Shown one piece after another: positions 1 to 8,373 of a stretch of 64,000 nucleotides of DNA. A program made the translations under genes and the position numbers. The DNA is from Flaviflagellibacter deserti. Its GTDB lineage: Bacteria; Pseudomonadota; Alphaproteobacteria; Rhizobiales; Methylopilaceae. The DNA lies in the NCBI RefSeq assembly GCF_042652085.1, contig NZ_JBHSJF010000008.1, positions 1-64,000 of the forward strand, read 5' to 3'. The notes beneath the pieces are model-generated. The model was not told the DNA's origin. It searched no databases and worked only from the letters and a program-made list of their open reading frames with translations. The stretch's first letter is position 1. Each line of letters starts with the position of its first letter.

Positions 1-1
1 C

Positions 2-115
2 CGCATCGTCGTCGTCACCGAGACCGGCATCGCCGAACAGGGCAACCACACCGACCTCGTTGCCCGCCACGGAACCTACCGCCGGCTGCACGACGCGCAG
101 CTCCTGGGTGCTTGA
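2..115 (+). CDS. ABC transporter ATP-binding protein, C-terminal end (partial)
   Basis: Only the last 37 codons are present; the gene enters from the left edge. The residues resemble the end of the nucleotide-binding domain of exporter-type ABC proteins: a beta strand followed by a G-I-x-E-x-G-x-H-x-x-L pattern (here GIAEQGNHTDLV) and a terminal G-T-Y-x-x-L helix. In this family that segment follows the H-loop. Substrate and membrane domain lie outside the window. The stop codon is 53 bases before the dcp start. Confidence 0.72.
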   Translation, partial: RIVVVTETGIAEQGNHTDLVARHGTYRRLHDAQLLGA

Positions 116-168
116 GGCTCCGGCCGCGCGCTATAACTTCTCCAATCCCCCGCCTGATGGAGTGCCCG

Positions 169-2235
169 ATGTCGTCTGCCAACCCGCTGCTCGACGCCTG
201 GAAGACGCCGTTCGAGGCGCCTCCCTTCGACAAGATCACACCAGCGGATTACCGCCCGGCCTTTGACGCGGCGCTGGAGAAGCACCGCGCCGAGGTCGCC
301 GCCATTGCCTCCTCGACCGAGGAGCCGAGCTTCCAGAACGTCATCGAGGCGATGGAGGACAGCGGCCGCGCGCTCGATCGCGTCAGCTCCACCTTCTTCA
401 ATCTGGCGGGCGCACATACGAACGACGAACTCGAAGCGATCGAGCGCGACATGGCGCCGATCCTGTCGCGGCACGACAGCGAGATCTATCTCAACGACGA
501 GCTATTCCGCCGCGTCGACGCGCTCTACCAGCGCCGCGACCAGCTTTCGCTGACGCCTGAGCAGAACCGCGTCCTTGAGCGCTACCACACCGCGTTCGTC
601 CGGTCCGGCGGAGGCAAGCCCGAGGCGGTGAAGAAGCGCCTCGCCGAAATCTCCGAGCGCCTCGCGACGCTTTCCACCACCTTCGGCCAGAACATCCTGG
701 CTGACGAACGCTCGTGGACGCTCGTACTCGACAGCGAAGCCGATCTCGACGGCCTGTCCGAAGCCCAGATCGCCGCCGCGGCGAAGGCGGCCGAGGATCG
801 CGGCCTCGCCGGCAAGCATGTGATCACGCTGTCGCGCTCCAGCGTCGAGCCGTTCCTGCAATCGTCCCGTCGCCGCGATCTACGCGAGAAGGCGTTCATG
901 GCCTGGATTTCGCGCGGCGAGCATTCGGGCGCGAACGACAACCGGCCGCTCGTCGCCGAAATGGTCGCACTCCGGGCCGAACGTGCCCGCCTGCTCGGCT
1001 TCGAGACCTTCGCCGCCTACAAGCTCGACGACACGATGGCGAAGACGCCGGACGCCGTGCGCGGCCTGCTGAAACAGGTCTGGGCGCCGGCCAAGACCCG
1101 CGCCGCGAAGGAGCGCGCCGACCTTCAGGAACTGGCGGCGCGGCAGGGCGACAATATCGAGATCGAGGCCTGGGACTGGCGCTATTATTCGGAAGCGCTG
1201 CGCCGCGAGCGCTACGATCTCGACGATGCCGAGATCAAGCCGTACCTCCAGCTCGACCGCATCATCGAGGCCGCCTTCGACACCGCGACACGACTGTTCG
1301 GCGTCACCTTCAAGGAGCGCCACGACGTGCCGGTCTATCACCCGGACGTCCGCGCCTGGGAAGTGACATCCGCCGACGGCAAGCATGTCGGCCTGTTCCT
1401 CGGCGACTATTTCGCCCGGCCGTCGAAGCATTCCGGCGCGTGGATGACGAGCTTCCGCAATCAGGAGCGGCTCGCGGGCGAGATCCGCCCGATCATCCTC
1501 AACGTGATGAACTTCTCGAAGCCGCCGGAGGGGAAGCCGGCGCTGATCGGCATGGACGATGCGCGGACTTTGTTCCACGAATTCGGCCACGGCCTGCACG
1601 GTCTGCTGTCCGACGTCACCTATCCACTCGTCTCGGGCACGCATGTCTCGCGCGATTTCGTCGAACTGCCGTCGCAGCTCTACGAACACTGGCTGGAAGA
1701 ACCGGAAGTGCTGAGCCGCTTCGCCGTCCACCACGAGACCGGCGAGCCGATGCCGGAAGCGCTGCTGTCGCGCCTCCTCGCGGCGCGGCGGTTCAACCAG
1801 GGCTTCGCGACCGTCGAATACACCGCCTCGGCGCTCGTCGATCTCGAATTCCATCTCCTGCCGAGCGCCGACGGCCTCGACCCGATCCGCTTCGAGCGCG
1901 ACGTACTGGAGAAGATCGGCATGCCGCGCGCGATCGTGATGCGCCATCGCACGCCGCATTTCTCGCACGTGTTCTCGGGCGGTTATTCGGCCGGCTATTA
2001 CAGCTATCTCTGGTCCGAAGTGCTCGATGCCGACGCGTTCGACGCCTTCAAGGAAACGGGCAACATCTTCGACCCGACCACTGCGACGAAGCTCCGGGAC
2101 TACATCTACTCCGCAGGCGGCCGGCAGGATCCGCACGACGCGTATCGCAACTTCCGCGGCCGCGACGCCTCGCCGGAAGCGCTGCTGAAGAAGCGCGGTC
2201 TCAACGCCGTCGATCTCGCCACAGCCGAGGTCTGA
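169..2235 (+). CDS. dcp: Peptidyl-dipeptidase Dcp (M3 metallopeptidase)
   Basis: A 688-residue zinc peptidase of the M3 (thimet oligopeptidase/Dcp) family, which removes C-terminal dipeptides from peptides. The zinc motif HEFGH lies at residues 470-474, with the expected third ligand Glu499 in DFVELPSQ. The N-terminus (LLDAWKTPFEAPPFDKI) matches Dcp better than OpdA as I know these subfamilies. Upstream in-frame ATGs exist, but the ATG at 169 has a GGAG about seven bases before it. No signal peptide is seen, so it should be cytoplasmic. It stands alone: an inverted repeat separates it from the next gene. Confidence 0.93.
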   Translation: MSSANPLLDAWKTPFEAPPFDKITPADYRPAFDAALEKHRAEVAAIASSTEEPSFQNVIEAMEDSGRALDRVSSTFFNLAGAHTNDELEAIERDMAPILSRHDSEIYLNDELFRRVDALYQRRDQLSLTPEQNRVLERYHTAFVRSGGGKPEAVKKRLAEISERLATLSTTFGQNILADERSWTLVLDSEADLDGLSEAQIAAAAKAAEDRGLAGKHVITLSRSSVEPFLQSSRRRDLREKAFMAWISRGEHSGANDNRPLVAEMVALRAERARLLGFETFAAYKLDDTMAKTPDAVRGLLKQVWAPAKTRAAKERADLQELAARQGDNIEIEAWDWRYYSEALRRERYDLDDAEIKPYLQLDRIIEAAFDTATRLFGVTFKERHDVPVYHPDVRAWEVTSADGKHVGLFLGDYFARPSKHSGAWMTSFRNQERLAGEIRPIILNVMNFSKPPEGKPALIGMDDARTLFHEFGHGLHGLLSDVTYPLVSGTHVSRDFVELPSQLYEHWLEEPEVLSRFAVHHETGEPMPEALLSRLLAARRFNQGFATVEYTASALVDLEFHLLPSADGLDPIRFERDVLEKIGMPRAIVMRHRTPHFSHVFSGGYSAGYYSYLWSEVLDADAFDAFKETGNIFDPTTATKLRDYIYSAGGRQDPHDAYRNFRGRDASPEALLKKRGLNAVDLATAEV

Positions 2236-2240
2236 ACACC

Positions 2241-2271
2241 CGCCGAAGTGAATTTTGCATTCACTTCGGCG
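2241..2271. promoter_or_regulatory. Perfect inverted repeat, candidate operator (possible dcp terminator)
   Basis: Thirteen-base arms (2241-2253 and 2259-2271) pair perfectly around a five-base loop. There is no T-run after it on the + strand, so a simple terminator is doubtful. The core at 2248-2264, GTGAATTTTGCATTCAC, matches 14 of 17 bases of a site at 6815-6831 between the TRAP and glc operons. It ends 41 bases before the hydroxyacid dehydrogenase start, a normal operator position. Confidence 0.6.
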
Positions 2272-2312
2272 CTTCCGGCAGCCTACACTCAGGCTTCACT
2301 CTGGGAGGAACG

Positions 2313-3287
2313 ATGTCGAAGCCCGACGTGCTGATGCTGAACGCCATGCGCCCCTTCGTGGAGGGCGCGCTGTCTCCCTCCTTCGAAATCCATCGTCTGT
2401 GGGAAGCGCCTGACCCGAATGCGCTGATTGCCGAGGTCGGTCCGCGTATCATGGCGATCACCGGTTTCGGCGGGCGTATCCCGCGCGAGTTGATCGAGCG
2501 GCTGCCGGAGCTGAAGATCATCTCGACGTCGAGCGTCGGCTATGACGGCATCGACGTGAAGGCCGCCGCCGAGCACGGCGTGGTCGTCACCAACACCCCG
2601 GACGTGCTGACCGACGAGGTCGCCGACCTCGCGCTCGGCCTGCTGCTCGCGACGATCCGCGAGATCCCGCGCGCCGAACATCACCTGCGCTCGGGGCAGT
2701 GGCCGCGGGGCACGTATCCGCTCACGACGACGTTGCGCGGCCGCAAGGTCGGCATCATCGGCCTCGGCCGCATCGGCAAGGCGATCGCCCAGCGCGTTGC
2801 GGCGTTCGACGTGCCGGTGTCCTATTACGGTCGACACAAGCAGGCCGGCGTCAGCTACCCCTATGTCGACTCGCTTCTCGGGCTCGCGAAGGATGTCGAC
2901 GTCCTGATCTGTGTCGCGCCAGGTGGCGCGGAGACGCAACGCATGATCGGTCGCGAGGTCTTCGAGGCGCTTGGACCGAACGGGATTTTCATCAATGTTG
3001 GCCGCGGCTCGGTCGTCGACGAGGCAGCGCTTGTCCACGCGCTGAGGAACGGCACGATCCTGTCGGCCGGCCTTGATGTCTTCGAGAATGAACCGCATGT
3101 CCCGGCGGAGCTGATCGCCCTGCCGAACGCGGTTCTGCTGCCGCATGTCGCATCGGCCTCCGACCATACCCGCGATGCAATGGCGAAGCTCGCCGTCGAC
3201 AATCTGCTGGCCTGGGCAAAGGGAGAGGCGCCCCTGACGCCGGTGCCAGAAACGCCATGGCCGCCCGTAAAGGCCGGGGTGATCTAG
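2313..3287 (+). CDS. D-2-hydroxyacid dehydrogenase (GhrB/hydroxypyruvate reductase type)
   Basis: A 324-residue cytoplasmic NAD(P)-dependent D-isomer-specific 2-hydroxyacid dehydrogenase. The Rossmann motif GLGRIG is at 150-155. The catalytic Arg231 (NVGRGS), Glu260 (DVFENEP) and His278 (LLPHVAS) are all present, so it should be active. Members reduce glyoxylate, hydroxypyruvate or other 2-oxoacids; the exact substrate cannot be read from the sequence. GGGAGGA precedes the ATG at 2313. Longer in-frame readings run back through dcp and are rejected. It probably shares regulation with the glc/TRAP genes through the 2248-2264 site. Its stop overlaps the stop of the convergent small membrane gene. 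Confidence 0.9.
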   Translation: MSKPDVLMLNAMRPFVEGALSPSFEIHRLWEAPDPNALIAEVGPRIMAITGFGGRIPRELIERLPELKIISTSSVGYDGIDVKAAAEHGVVVTNTPDVLTDEVADLALGLLLATIREIPRAEHHLRSGQWPRGTYPLTTTLRGRKVGIIGLGRIGKAIAQRVAAFDVPVSYYGRHKQAGVSYPYVDSLLGLAKDVDVLICVAPGGAETQRMIGREVFEALGPNGIFINVGRGSVVDEAALVHALRNGTILSAGLDVFENEPHVPAELIALPNAVLLPHVASASDHTRDAMAKLAVDNLLAWAKGEAPLTPVPETPWPPVKAGVI

Positions 3288-3454
3288 CGGGCGCCGTCAG
3301 GGGTGCGGTGCACGAAAAGATCGTAGCCGCACAGCACGACGCAGACGACCAGGACAGAGCCGAGGTCGAGCCTCGGCACATAGCTGATCAGTACCCCGAG
3401 AAATGCGCACAAGAGCGCGAATGCGAGGACCGACAGCAGGTGTTGCAGCATCAT
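3284..3454 (-). CDS. Small membrane protein at the end of the TRAP operon (56 aa)
   Basis: Reading the minus strand from 3454 gives a 56-residue protein, MMLQHLLSVL... to ...TPDGAR. It has two hydrophobic stretches (about residues 5-24 and 31-46) separated by SYVPRLDLG, typical of a two-helix membrane hairpin. A GAGGAGACTGGAG ribosome site lies directly before the ATG. The gene starts 41 bases after the dctM stop on the same strand, so it is most likely the last gene of the TRAP operon, perhaps an accessory subunit. Its stop codon overlaps that of the convergent dehydrogenase. I recognise no family. Confidence 0.72.
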   Translation of the reverse strand: MMLQHLLSVLAFALLCAFLGVLISYVPRLDLGSVLVVCVVLCGYDLFVHRTPDGAR

Positions 3455-3495
3455 CTCCAGTCTCCTCGATAGGCGTTAACGTGCCCGCTCCACAG

Positions 3496-4914
3496 TTACC
3501 TGCCATAGAAGCTGTTCGGCAGGTAGAAGACTGTCTGCGGGAACAGATAGAGCAGCGCCATGCACAAGAACACCATTCCGAGGAACGGCATCACGCCTCG
3601 GAAAATCTCCGTGAGTTTCACATCCGGCGGCGCAATGCCCTTCAGATAATAAGCCGACATCGCCATTGGCGGCGTCAGGAACGAGGTCTGGAGGTTGACC
3701 GCAACCAAAACGCCGAAGAACAGCGGATCGATGTTGAAGAGCGGCAGGAGCGGCAGGAAGATCGGCACGAAGATGATGATGATCTCCGACCACTCCAGTG
3801 GCCAGCCGAGCAGGAAGATGATGAGCTGCGCCATCAGCAGGAACTGCAAAGGCGTCAGATTGAGGCCGCGCACGAATTCCGAAATGATCTGCTCGCCGCC
3901 GAGATATGAGAAGACAGACGAGAAGACGTAAGAACCAACGAACAGCCAGCAGACCATGGCTGTCGTGCGGACGGTGAGATAAACGGCCTCGCGAAGCCGC
4001 TGGAAGGTCAGCGCGTGGTAGGCGACGGCGAGGATGAGCCCGCCCAGTGCGCCTATGGCGGCCGCCTCCGTCGGTGTCGCAAGTCCAAACAGGATCGAGC
4101 CAAGAACGGCCAGGATGAGAACAGCGAGCGGCAGGAACGACGTTACGACCATAAAGATCAGCCGGCCGTAGGGCACGTCGGGGACCTCATCCTTGGTGGG
4201 TCGCGGCGCCGAGCTCGGCTGGAGGAGCGACCGCGCCACCACGTAAACAAGATAGAGCCCGACGAGAATGAAGCCGGGCACCAGCGCCCCCGCGTAGAGC
4301 TTCACGATCGAGACGCCTGACGCCGCCGCATATACGATCAGCATGATCGAGGGCGGGATCAGAATGCCAAGCGTGCCGCCGGCGCAAATGATGCCGGCTG
4401 CAAACGACTTGTCGTAGCGCGCCTTCAACATTGCGGGCAATGCGAGCAGGCCCATCAATGTCACGACAGCTCCAACGATGCCGGTCGCCGTGGCAAACAG
4501 CGCGCAGGTGACGAGCGCCGCGACACCCATCGAGCCGGGAATGTTTTTCGAGGCGATGTTCAGCGTGGTGAAAAGACGGTCGACAATGTTGGCGCGTTCT
4601 ACGATGTAGCCCATGAAGAGGAAGAGCGGCACTGCCGTTAGCACCTCATTGCTCATCACGGAGTAAGTCTGGTTTATGAAGAGATCGAAGATGCGGTTGT
4701 TGAAGAACCCCTCGATCCAGAGCGACACGCTGTCATACGAGGACGCGGTGTCCTGCAGCCGATTGTATGCGCGCCACATCCGTGCAGGCTCGAAATAGGC
4801 GTAGTAGCCGAAGCCGACCCCCATCGCCATGAGCGTAAAAGCGATGGGGAACCCGAGAAACACGAAGACGATGAACAGCCCCAGCATCGTCAGGGCGATT
4901 TGCGGATCGGTCAT
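3496..4914 (-). CDS. dctM: TRAP transporter large permease DctM
   Basis: A 472-residue, very hydrophobic protein with about 12 predicted membrane segments. Characteristic DctM stretches are visible, such as FLFMGYIVERANIVDRLF near the N-terminus and GGTLGILIPPSIMLIVYA in the middle. DctM is the ion-coupled channel subunit of tripartite periplasmic transporters. The start at 4914 (MTDPQIAL) overlaps the dctQ stop in an ATGA arrangement, indicating translational coupling. A longer in-frame reading upstream overlaps dctQ throughout and is rejected. Confidence 0.95.
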   Translation of the reverse strand: MTDPQIALTMLGLFIVFVFLGFPIAFTLMAMGVGFGYYAYFEPARMWRAYNRLQDTASSYDSVSLWIEGFFNNRIFDLFINQTYSVMSNEVLTAVPLFLFMGYIVERANIVDRLFTTLNIASKNIPGSMGVAALVTCALFATATGIVGAVVTLMGLLALPAMLKARYDKSFAAGIICAGGTLGILIPPSIMLIVYAAASGVSIVKLYAGALVPGFILVGLYLVYVVARSLLQPSSAPRPTKDEVPDVPYGRLIFMVVTSFLPLAVLILAVLGSILFGLATPTEAAAIGALGGLILAVAYHALTFQRLREAVYLTVRTTAMVCWLFVGSYVFSSVFSYLGGEQIISEFVRGLNLTPLQFLLMAQLIIFLLGWPLEWSEIIIIFVPIFLPLLPLFNIDPLFFGVLVAVNLQTSFLTPPMAMSAYYLKGIAPPDVKLTEIFRGVMPFLGMVFLCMALLYLFPQTVFYLPNSFYGR

Positions 4915-5495
4915 GGATGAGCGTCGCTTTCTGCTTTCGTTGCCTCGTTGAGCAGCATGTCCTCGGTTTCGCGGACATCTTCCTCGGGCCGGTACCATTC
5001 GCCGGTCCGAATGCACTGTATGCACTTGCAGATTTCCGCGATGCCTTGAATGAACAAGAGCGCGCCTGCGACCGCCATAACGGTCTTGAACTGGAAGATT
5101 GGGATACCCGCCGGGCTGTTGACGCTGACTTCGCCGTAACGCCAGGAGCGGGCGGCGTATCCGCCGCCGACGACGATGAGCGCCGTGACGCCCGGGAAGA
5201 AGAACAAGCAATAGAGCACGAGGTCGATCGACGCCTGCACGCGCGGCTTCCAGAGCCGGTAGACGAAATCGCCGCGCACATGCCCGCCGCGGGAAAGCGT
5301 GTAGGCCCCGCCCATCATGAAGAGCGTGCCATACATGATGAAGGAGACATCGAAAGCCCAAGGCGTCGGACTATTCAGAACGTAGCGGACGAACACTTCA
5401 TAGCTCGTCCCGAACGTCATCAGGACGATGAGCCAAGCGAAGGTCTTACCGAACGCCGCCGACAGGGAGTCTGCGAAACGGATGAAAGAGAGCAT
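4911..5495 (-). CDS. dctQ: TRAP transporter small permease DctQ
   Basis: A 194-residue membrane protein with four hydrophobic segments and the family's R-Y-V-L-N-S-P-T-P-W-A-F-D pattern around residues 37-50. It is the small membrane subunit that partners DctM and the periplasmic binding protein. The chosen ATG at 5495 (MLSFIRFAD) has AAGGAA eight bases upstream; an in-frame extension upstream is Arg-rich and unlike a DctQ start. It lies between dctP and dctM in one minus-strand operon and overlaps dctM by four bases. Confidence 0.93.
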   Translation of the reverse strand: MLSFIRFADSLSAAFGKTFAWLIVLMTFGTSYEVFVRYVLNSPTPWAFDVSFIMYGTLFMMGGAYTLSRGGHVRGDFVYRLWKPRVQASIDLVLYCLFFFPGVTALIVVGGGYAARSWRYGEVSVNSPAGIPIFQFKTVMAVAGALLFIQGIAEICKCIQCIRTGEWYRPEEDVRETEDMLLNEATKAESDAHP

Positions 5496-5562
5496 GAATT
5501 CGGTTCCTTGCAGAAGTGCCCGGCGGCGAGAGCCGCCAGGCATTGCTACATTTCTGCGAGGT

Positions 5563-6714
5563 TCAGACCTTGGCTGGCAGCTTGCCGGGGAAGAAGTGCT
5601 CGTAAGCAAGCCTGTAATCGGGCGCGTTGAGGATTTCGTAGTACGTCACCCGCTCGACCCAGGCGCGCTGGCTGTCCAGCACCTTCTTGATGAACGGATC
5701 CTGCTCGAGCGGGCCGATCATCGCTGTCCAGGCATCGAGCTGCGCTTGAAGGATTTCGGACGACGTCTGGTGGATTTTAACGCCCTTCTCGTTCTGGAGC
5801 TTCTGCAGGTCGGCCGAATAATTATCGAGGGCAAAGGCCGTGTTGTAGGTCGACACTGCCTCCACGCCGTATTCGACGATCGCCCGCAAGTCTTCCGGAA
5901 GATCCTCGAGGAAATCCTGATTGAACAGGAATTCGAACGCCTCGCTCGCCTGATGGTAGGATCCGAGATAGTAGTTCTTCGCGACGTCCTGGGAACCGAA
6001 GCGAATGTCGGACGACGGGTTGTTGAACTCGAAGGCGTCGATGACGCCTCGCTCCATGGCAGGCACAATTTCGCCGCCAGGAAGCTGTGCGACGCTCATC
6101 CCCATGGACTGGAACAGGTCGGCAGCAAGACCGACCGTCCGGTACTTGAAGCCCTTGACGTCCGCAACGGTGTTCACTTCTTTCTTGAACCAACCGAACG
6201 GCTGCGCCGGCATCGGGAAACCAAGCAGGCCGACGACCTTGAGGCCCATTTTCTCCTGCGTGAGCTCGCGATAGAGCTCGCGGCCACCGCCTTGGTAAAA
6301 CCAGGACAGCATGGTCGTTGGATTGCCGCCGAACACCGGACCGGTGCCGAATAGCGACGCCGCCTTGTTCTTTCCGTACCAATACGCGCAGACGGAGTGA
6401 GCGGCATCCAGAACGCCATCATTTACGGCATCCATCACCTGGAAGGCGCCAACAACCGCGCCGGCAGGCAAAAGATCGATCTTGATGCGGCCGCCGGACA
6501 TCTTCTGGACGCGATCGGCATATTGTCCCGCCATCGTCTGCCAAATGTCAGAAGCCGGCCAGGACGACTGCATCTTCATCACGATGGGAGACTGCGCGAC
6601 CACAACGTTCGGGGCTGCAACCGCAGCACCGGCCACGGCCGCGCCCGTCAGGAATTTGCGGCGACCGATGGAGCCCTTGTTCCCTGCCTCTTTATTGGGG
6701 TTCTCTTCACGCAT
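5563..6714 (-). CDS. dctP: TRAP transporter substrate-binding protein DctP (TakP-like), Tat-exported
   Basis: A 383-residue periplasmic binding protein. The N-terminus carries a twin-arginine motif (GRRKFLTG, Arg18-Arg19), then an Ala-rich hydrophobic stretch and a likely cleavage after VVVAQ. The mature part contains FEFNNPSSD, a pattern I associate with the TakP/lactate-binding branch of the family that binds 2-oxo or 2-hydroxy monocarboxylates. It is the first gene of dctP-dctQ-dctM-small protein. Divergence from glcD, with a shared intergenic operator-like site, fits a lactate, glycolate or related 2-hydroxyacid as ligand; that is inference. Confidence 0.92.
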   Translation of the reverse strand: MREENPNKEAGNKGSIGRRKFLTGAAVAGAAVAAPNVVVAQSPIVMKMQSSWPASDIWQTMAGQYADRVQKMSGGRIKIDLLPAGAVVGAFQVMDAVNDGVLDAAHSVCAYWYGKNKAASLFGTGPVFGGNPTTMLSWFYQGGGRELYRELTQEKMGLKVVGLLGFPMPAQPFGWFKKEVNTVADVKGFKYRTVGLAADLFQSMGMSVAQLPGGEIVPAMERGVIDAFEFNNPSSDIRFGSQDVAKNYYLGSYHQASEAFEFLFNQDFLEDLPEDLRAIVEYGVEAVSTYNTAFALDNYSADLQKLQNEKGVKIHQTSSEILQAQLDAWTAMIGPLEQDPFIKKVLDSQRAWVERVTYYEILNAPDYRLAYEHFFPGKLPAKV

Positions 6715-6814
6715 GGGAGTCCCTCTGTTTTGCAGCGCTTTTTTGCGCTTGCTGGTTCGTTTCTTCCCTTTGCGCCGTGAGGCGCTTTATGTACGGTCAC
6801 TTTCCGCGACCTGC

Positions 6815-6831
6815 GTGAATTATGAATGCAC
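6815..6831. promoter_or_regulatory. Operator-like site in the dctP/glcD divergent promoter region
   Basis: GTGAATTATGAATGCAC is an imperfect palindrome lying 100 bases before dctP and 45 bases before glcD. It matches 14 of 17 bases of the core at 2248-2264, and the match continues two bases further (CACTT). The remaining intergenic sequence (6715-6876) has no gene. The binding protein is unknown; a GntR/FCD-type regulator such as GlcC or LldR would be typical for these genes. Confidence 0.55.
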
Positions 6832-6876
6832 TTGTAGCGGGAAGCTAGACTTTATGATGAGACGCGGACGGAAAAG

Positions 6877-8373
6877 ATGAGCGGTCTCAAGATGCCTGCT
6901 CCGAATTCAGGCGTTTTGGCACGTCGGGCGGAAATCGCGCGAGCTCTTTCCGCGATCGTGCCCGGAGAAGGCGTGGTTTCAACCCAGGACGGCATGCGTC
7001 CGTTCGAGACCGACGGGCTGACCGCCTACCGCCAGATGCCGCTCGTCGTCGTGCTCCCCGAGACCACCGAACAGGTCTCGAAAGTTCTCCGCTACTGCCA
7101 CGAAAACGAGATCCCGGTTGTGCCCCGCGGCTCAGGCACGTCCCTGTCCGGTGGAGCTATTCCGCTCGAGGATGGCGTGCTGCTGGCGATGACACGGTTT
7201 AACCGCGTGCTCGAGATCGACTACGAGAACCGTGCGGTCACGGTGCAGCCCGGCGTCACCAATCTCGCTGTGACGAAGGCGGTGTCGGAAAAGGGATTCT
7301 ACTACGCGCCCGACCCGTCGTCGCAGATCGCCTGTTCGATCGGCGGCAATGTCGCGGAGAATTCCGGCGGCGTGCACTGCCTGAAATACGGCCTGACCGC
7401 GAACAACCTGCTCGGCGTCGAAATCGTGCTGATCTCGGGCGAAGTGGTTCGGCTCGGCGGCAAGCATCTCGATTCCGAAGGCTACGATCTGCTCGGTCTG
7501 GTGACCGGCTCGGAAGGCCTGCTCGGCGTCGTCACCGAGGTGACGGTCCGCATCCTGCAATCGCCGGAGACCGCGCGTGCGGTGCTGTTCGGCTTCGACA
7601 CCTCCGAGGCCGGCGGGGCGGCGGTCGCGGCGATCATCGCGGCCGGCATCATTCCGGGCGGCATGGAGATGATGGACCGCCCGGCGATCCACGCAACAGA
7701 AGCCTATGTCGGCGCGGGCTATCCGCTCGACGTCGAGGCTCTGCTGATCGTCGAGCTCGACGGCCCGAAGGGCGAGGTCGATCATCTGATCGGCGAGGTC
7801 GAGAAGATCGCGTCGGCCTGCGGCTCGGTCTATGTGCGGGTGTCACAGACAGAAGCCGAGCGCGCCGCGTTCTGGCTCGGCCGGAAGGCCGCGTTCCCGG
7901 CGGTCGGACGCCTCGCGCCGGATTATCTCTGCATGGACGGCACGATCCCGAGGAAGACGCTGCCGCAGGTGCTCGCCGCCATGCGCGAGATGTCGGTGCA
8001 TTACGGGCTCGAAGTCGCCAACGTGTTCCACGCCGGCGACGGCAATCTCCATCCTCTGATCCTCTACGACGCCAACATCCCCGGTCAGCTCGACAAGGCC
8101 GAGGCGTTCGGCGCCGACATCCTGAAACTGTGCGTGAAGGTCGGCGGTGTGCTGACCGGCGAACACGGCGTCGGCATCGAGAAGCGCGATTTGATGGGCG
8201 AGATGTTCGACGATATCGACCTCAGCCATCAGCAACGGGTCAAATGCGCCTTCGACCCGCAGCATTTGCTCAACCCTGGCAAGATGTTCCCTGTCCTGCA
8301 TCGTTGCGCCGAGCTCGGCCGCATGCACGTTCACAAGGGTCAGTTGCCCCATCCCGATTTGCCCAGATTCTGA
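6877..8373 (+). CDS. glcD: Glycolate oxidase subunit GlcD (FAD-linked oxidase)
   Basis: A 498-residue FAD flavoprotein; the length matches E. coli GlcD. The FAD-binding PCMH-fold segment RGSGTSLSGGAIP lies near residues 86-98. C-terminal family motifs HAGDGNLHPL and TGEHGVGIEKR are present. It is the catalytic flavin subunit that oxidises glycolate (or D-lactate in relatives), passing electrons to GlcE/GlcF and the respiratory chain. It is the first gene of glcDEFG-lldD, and its stop overlaps the glcE start (TGATG). The divergent TRAP operon probably imports its substrate. Confidence 0.93.
   Translation: MSGLKMPAPNSGVLARRAEIARALSAIVPGEGVVSTQDGMRPFETDGLTAYRQMPLVVVLPETTEQVSKVLRYCHENEIPVVPRGSGTSLSGGAIPLEDGVLLAMTRFNRVLEIDYENRAVTVQPGVTNLAVTKAVSEKGFYYAPDPSSQIACSIGGNVAENSGGVHCLKYGLTANNLLGVEIVLISGEVVRLGGKHLDSEGYDLLGLVTGSEGLLGVVTEVTVRILQSPETARAVLFGFDTSEAGGAAVAAIIAAGIIPGGMEMMDRPAIHATEAYVGAGYPLDVEALLIVELDGPKGEVDHLIGEVEKIASACGSVYVRVSQTEAERAAFWLGRKAAFPAVGRLAPDYLCMDGTIPRKTLPQVLAAMREMSVHYGLEVANVFHAGDGNLHPLILYDANIPGQLDKAEAFGADILKLCVKVGGVLTGEHGVGIEKRDLMGEMFDDIDLSHQQRVKCAFDPQHLLNPGKMFPVLHRCAELGRMHVHKGQLPHPDLPRF

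Noticed and set aside
880..2136. 418-codon open frame antisense to dcp
   Set aside because: Arg/Asp/Val-rich composition typical of the reverse of GC-rich coding DNA; dcp has an intact catalytic motif on the other strand.
2241..2271. Inverted repeat as a plain rho-independent terminator of dcp
   Set aside because: No T-run follows on the + strand, and its core recurs at another promoter region; the operator reading fits better, though a dual role is possible.
4915..5361. Extended N-terminus of dctM
   Set aside because: It overlaps dctQ fully; the ATGA junction at 4911-4914 gives the proper start.
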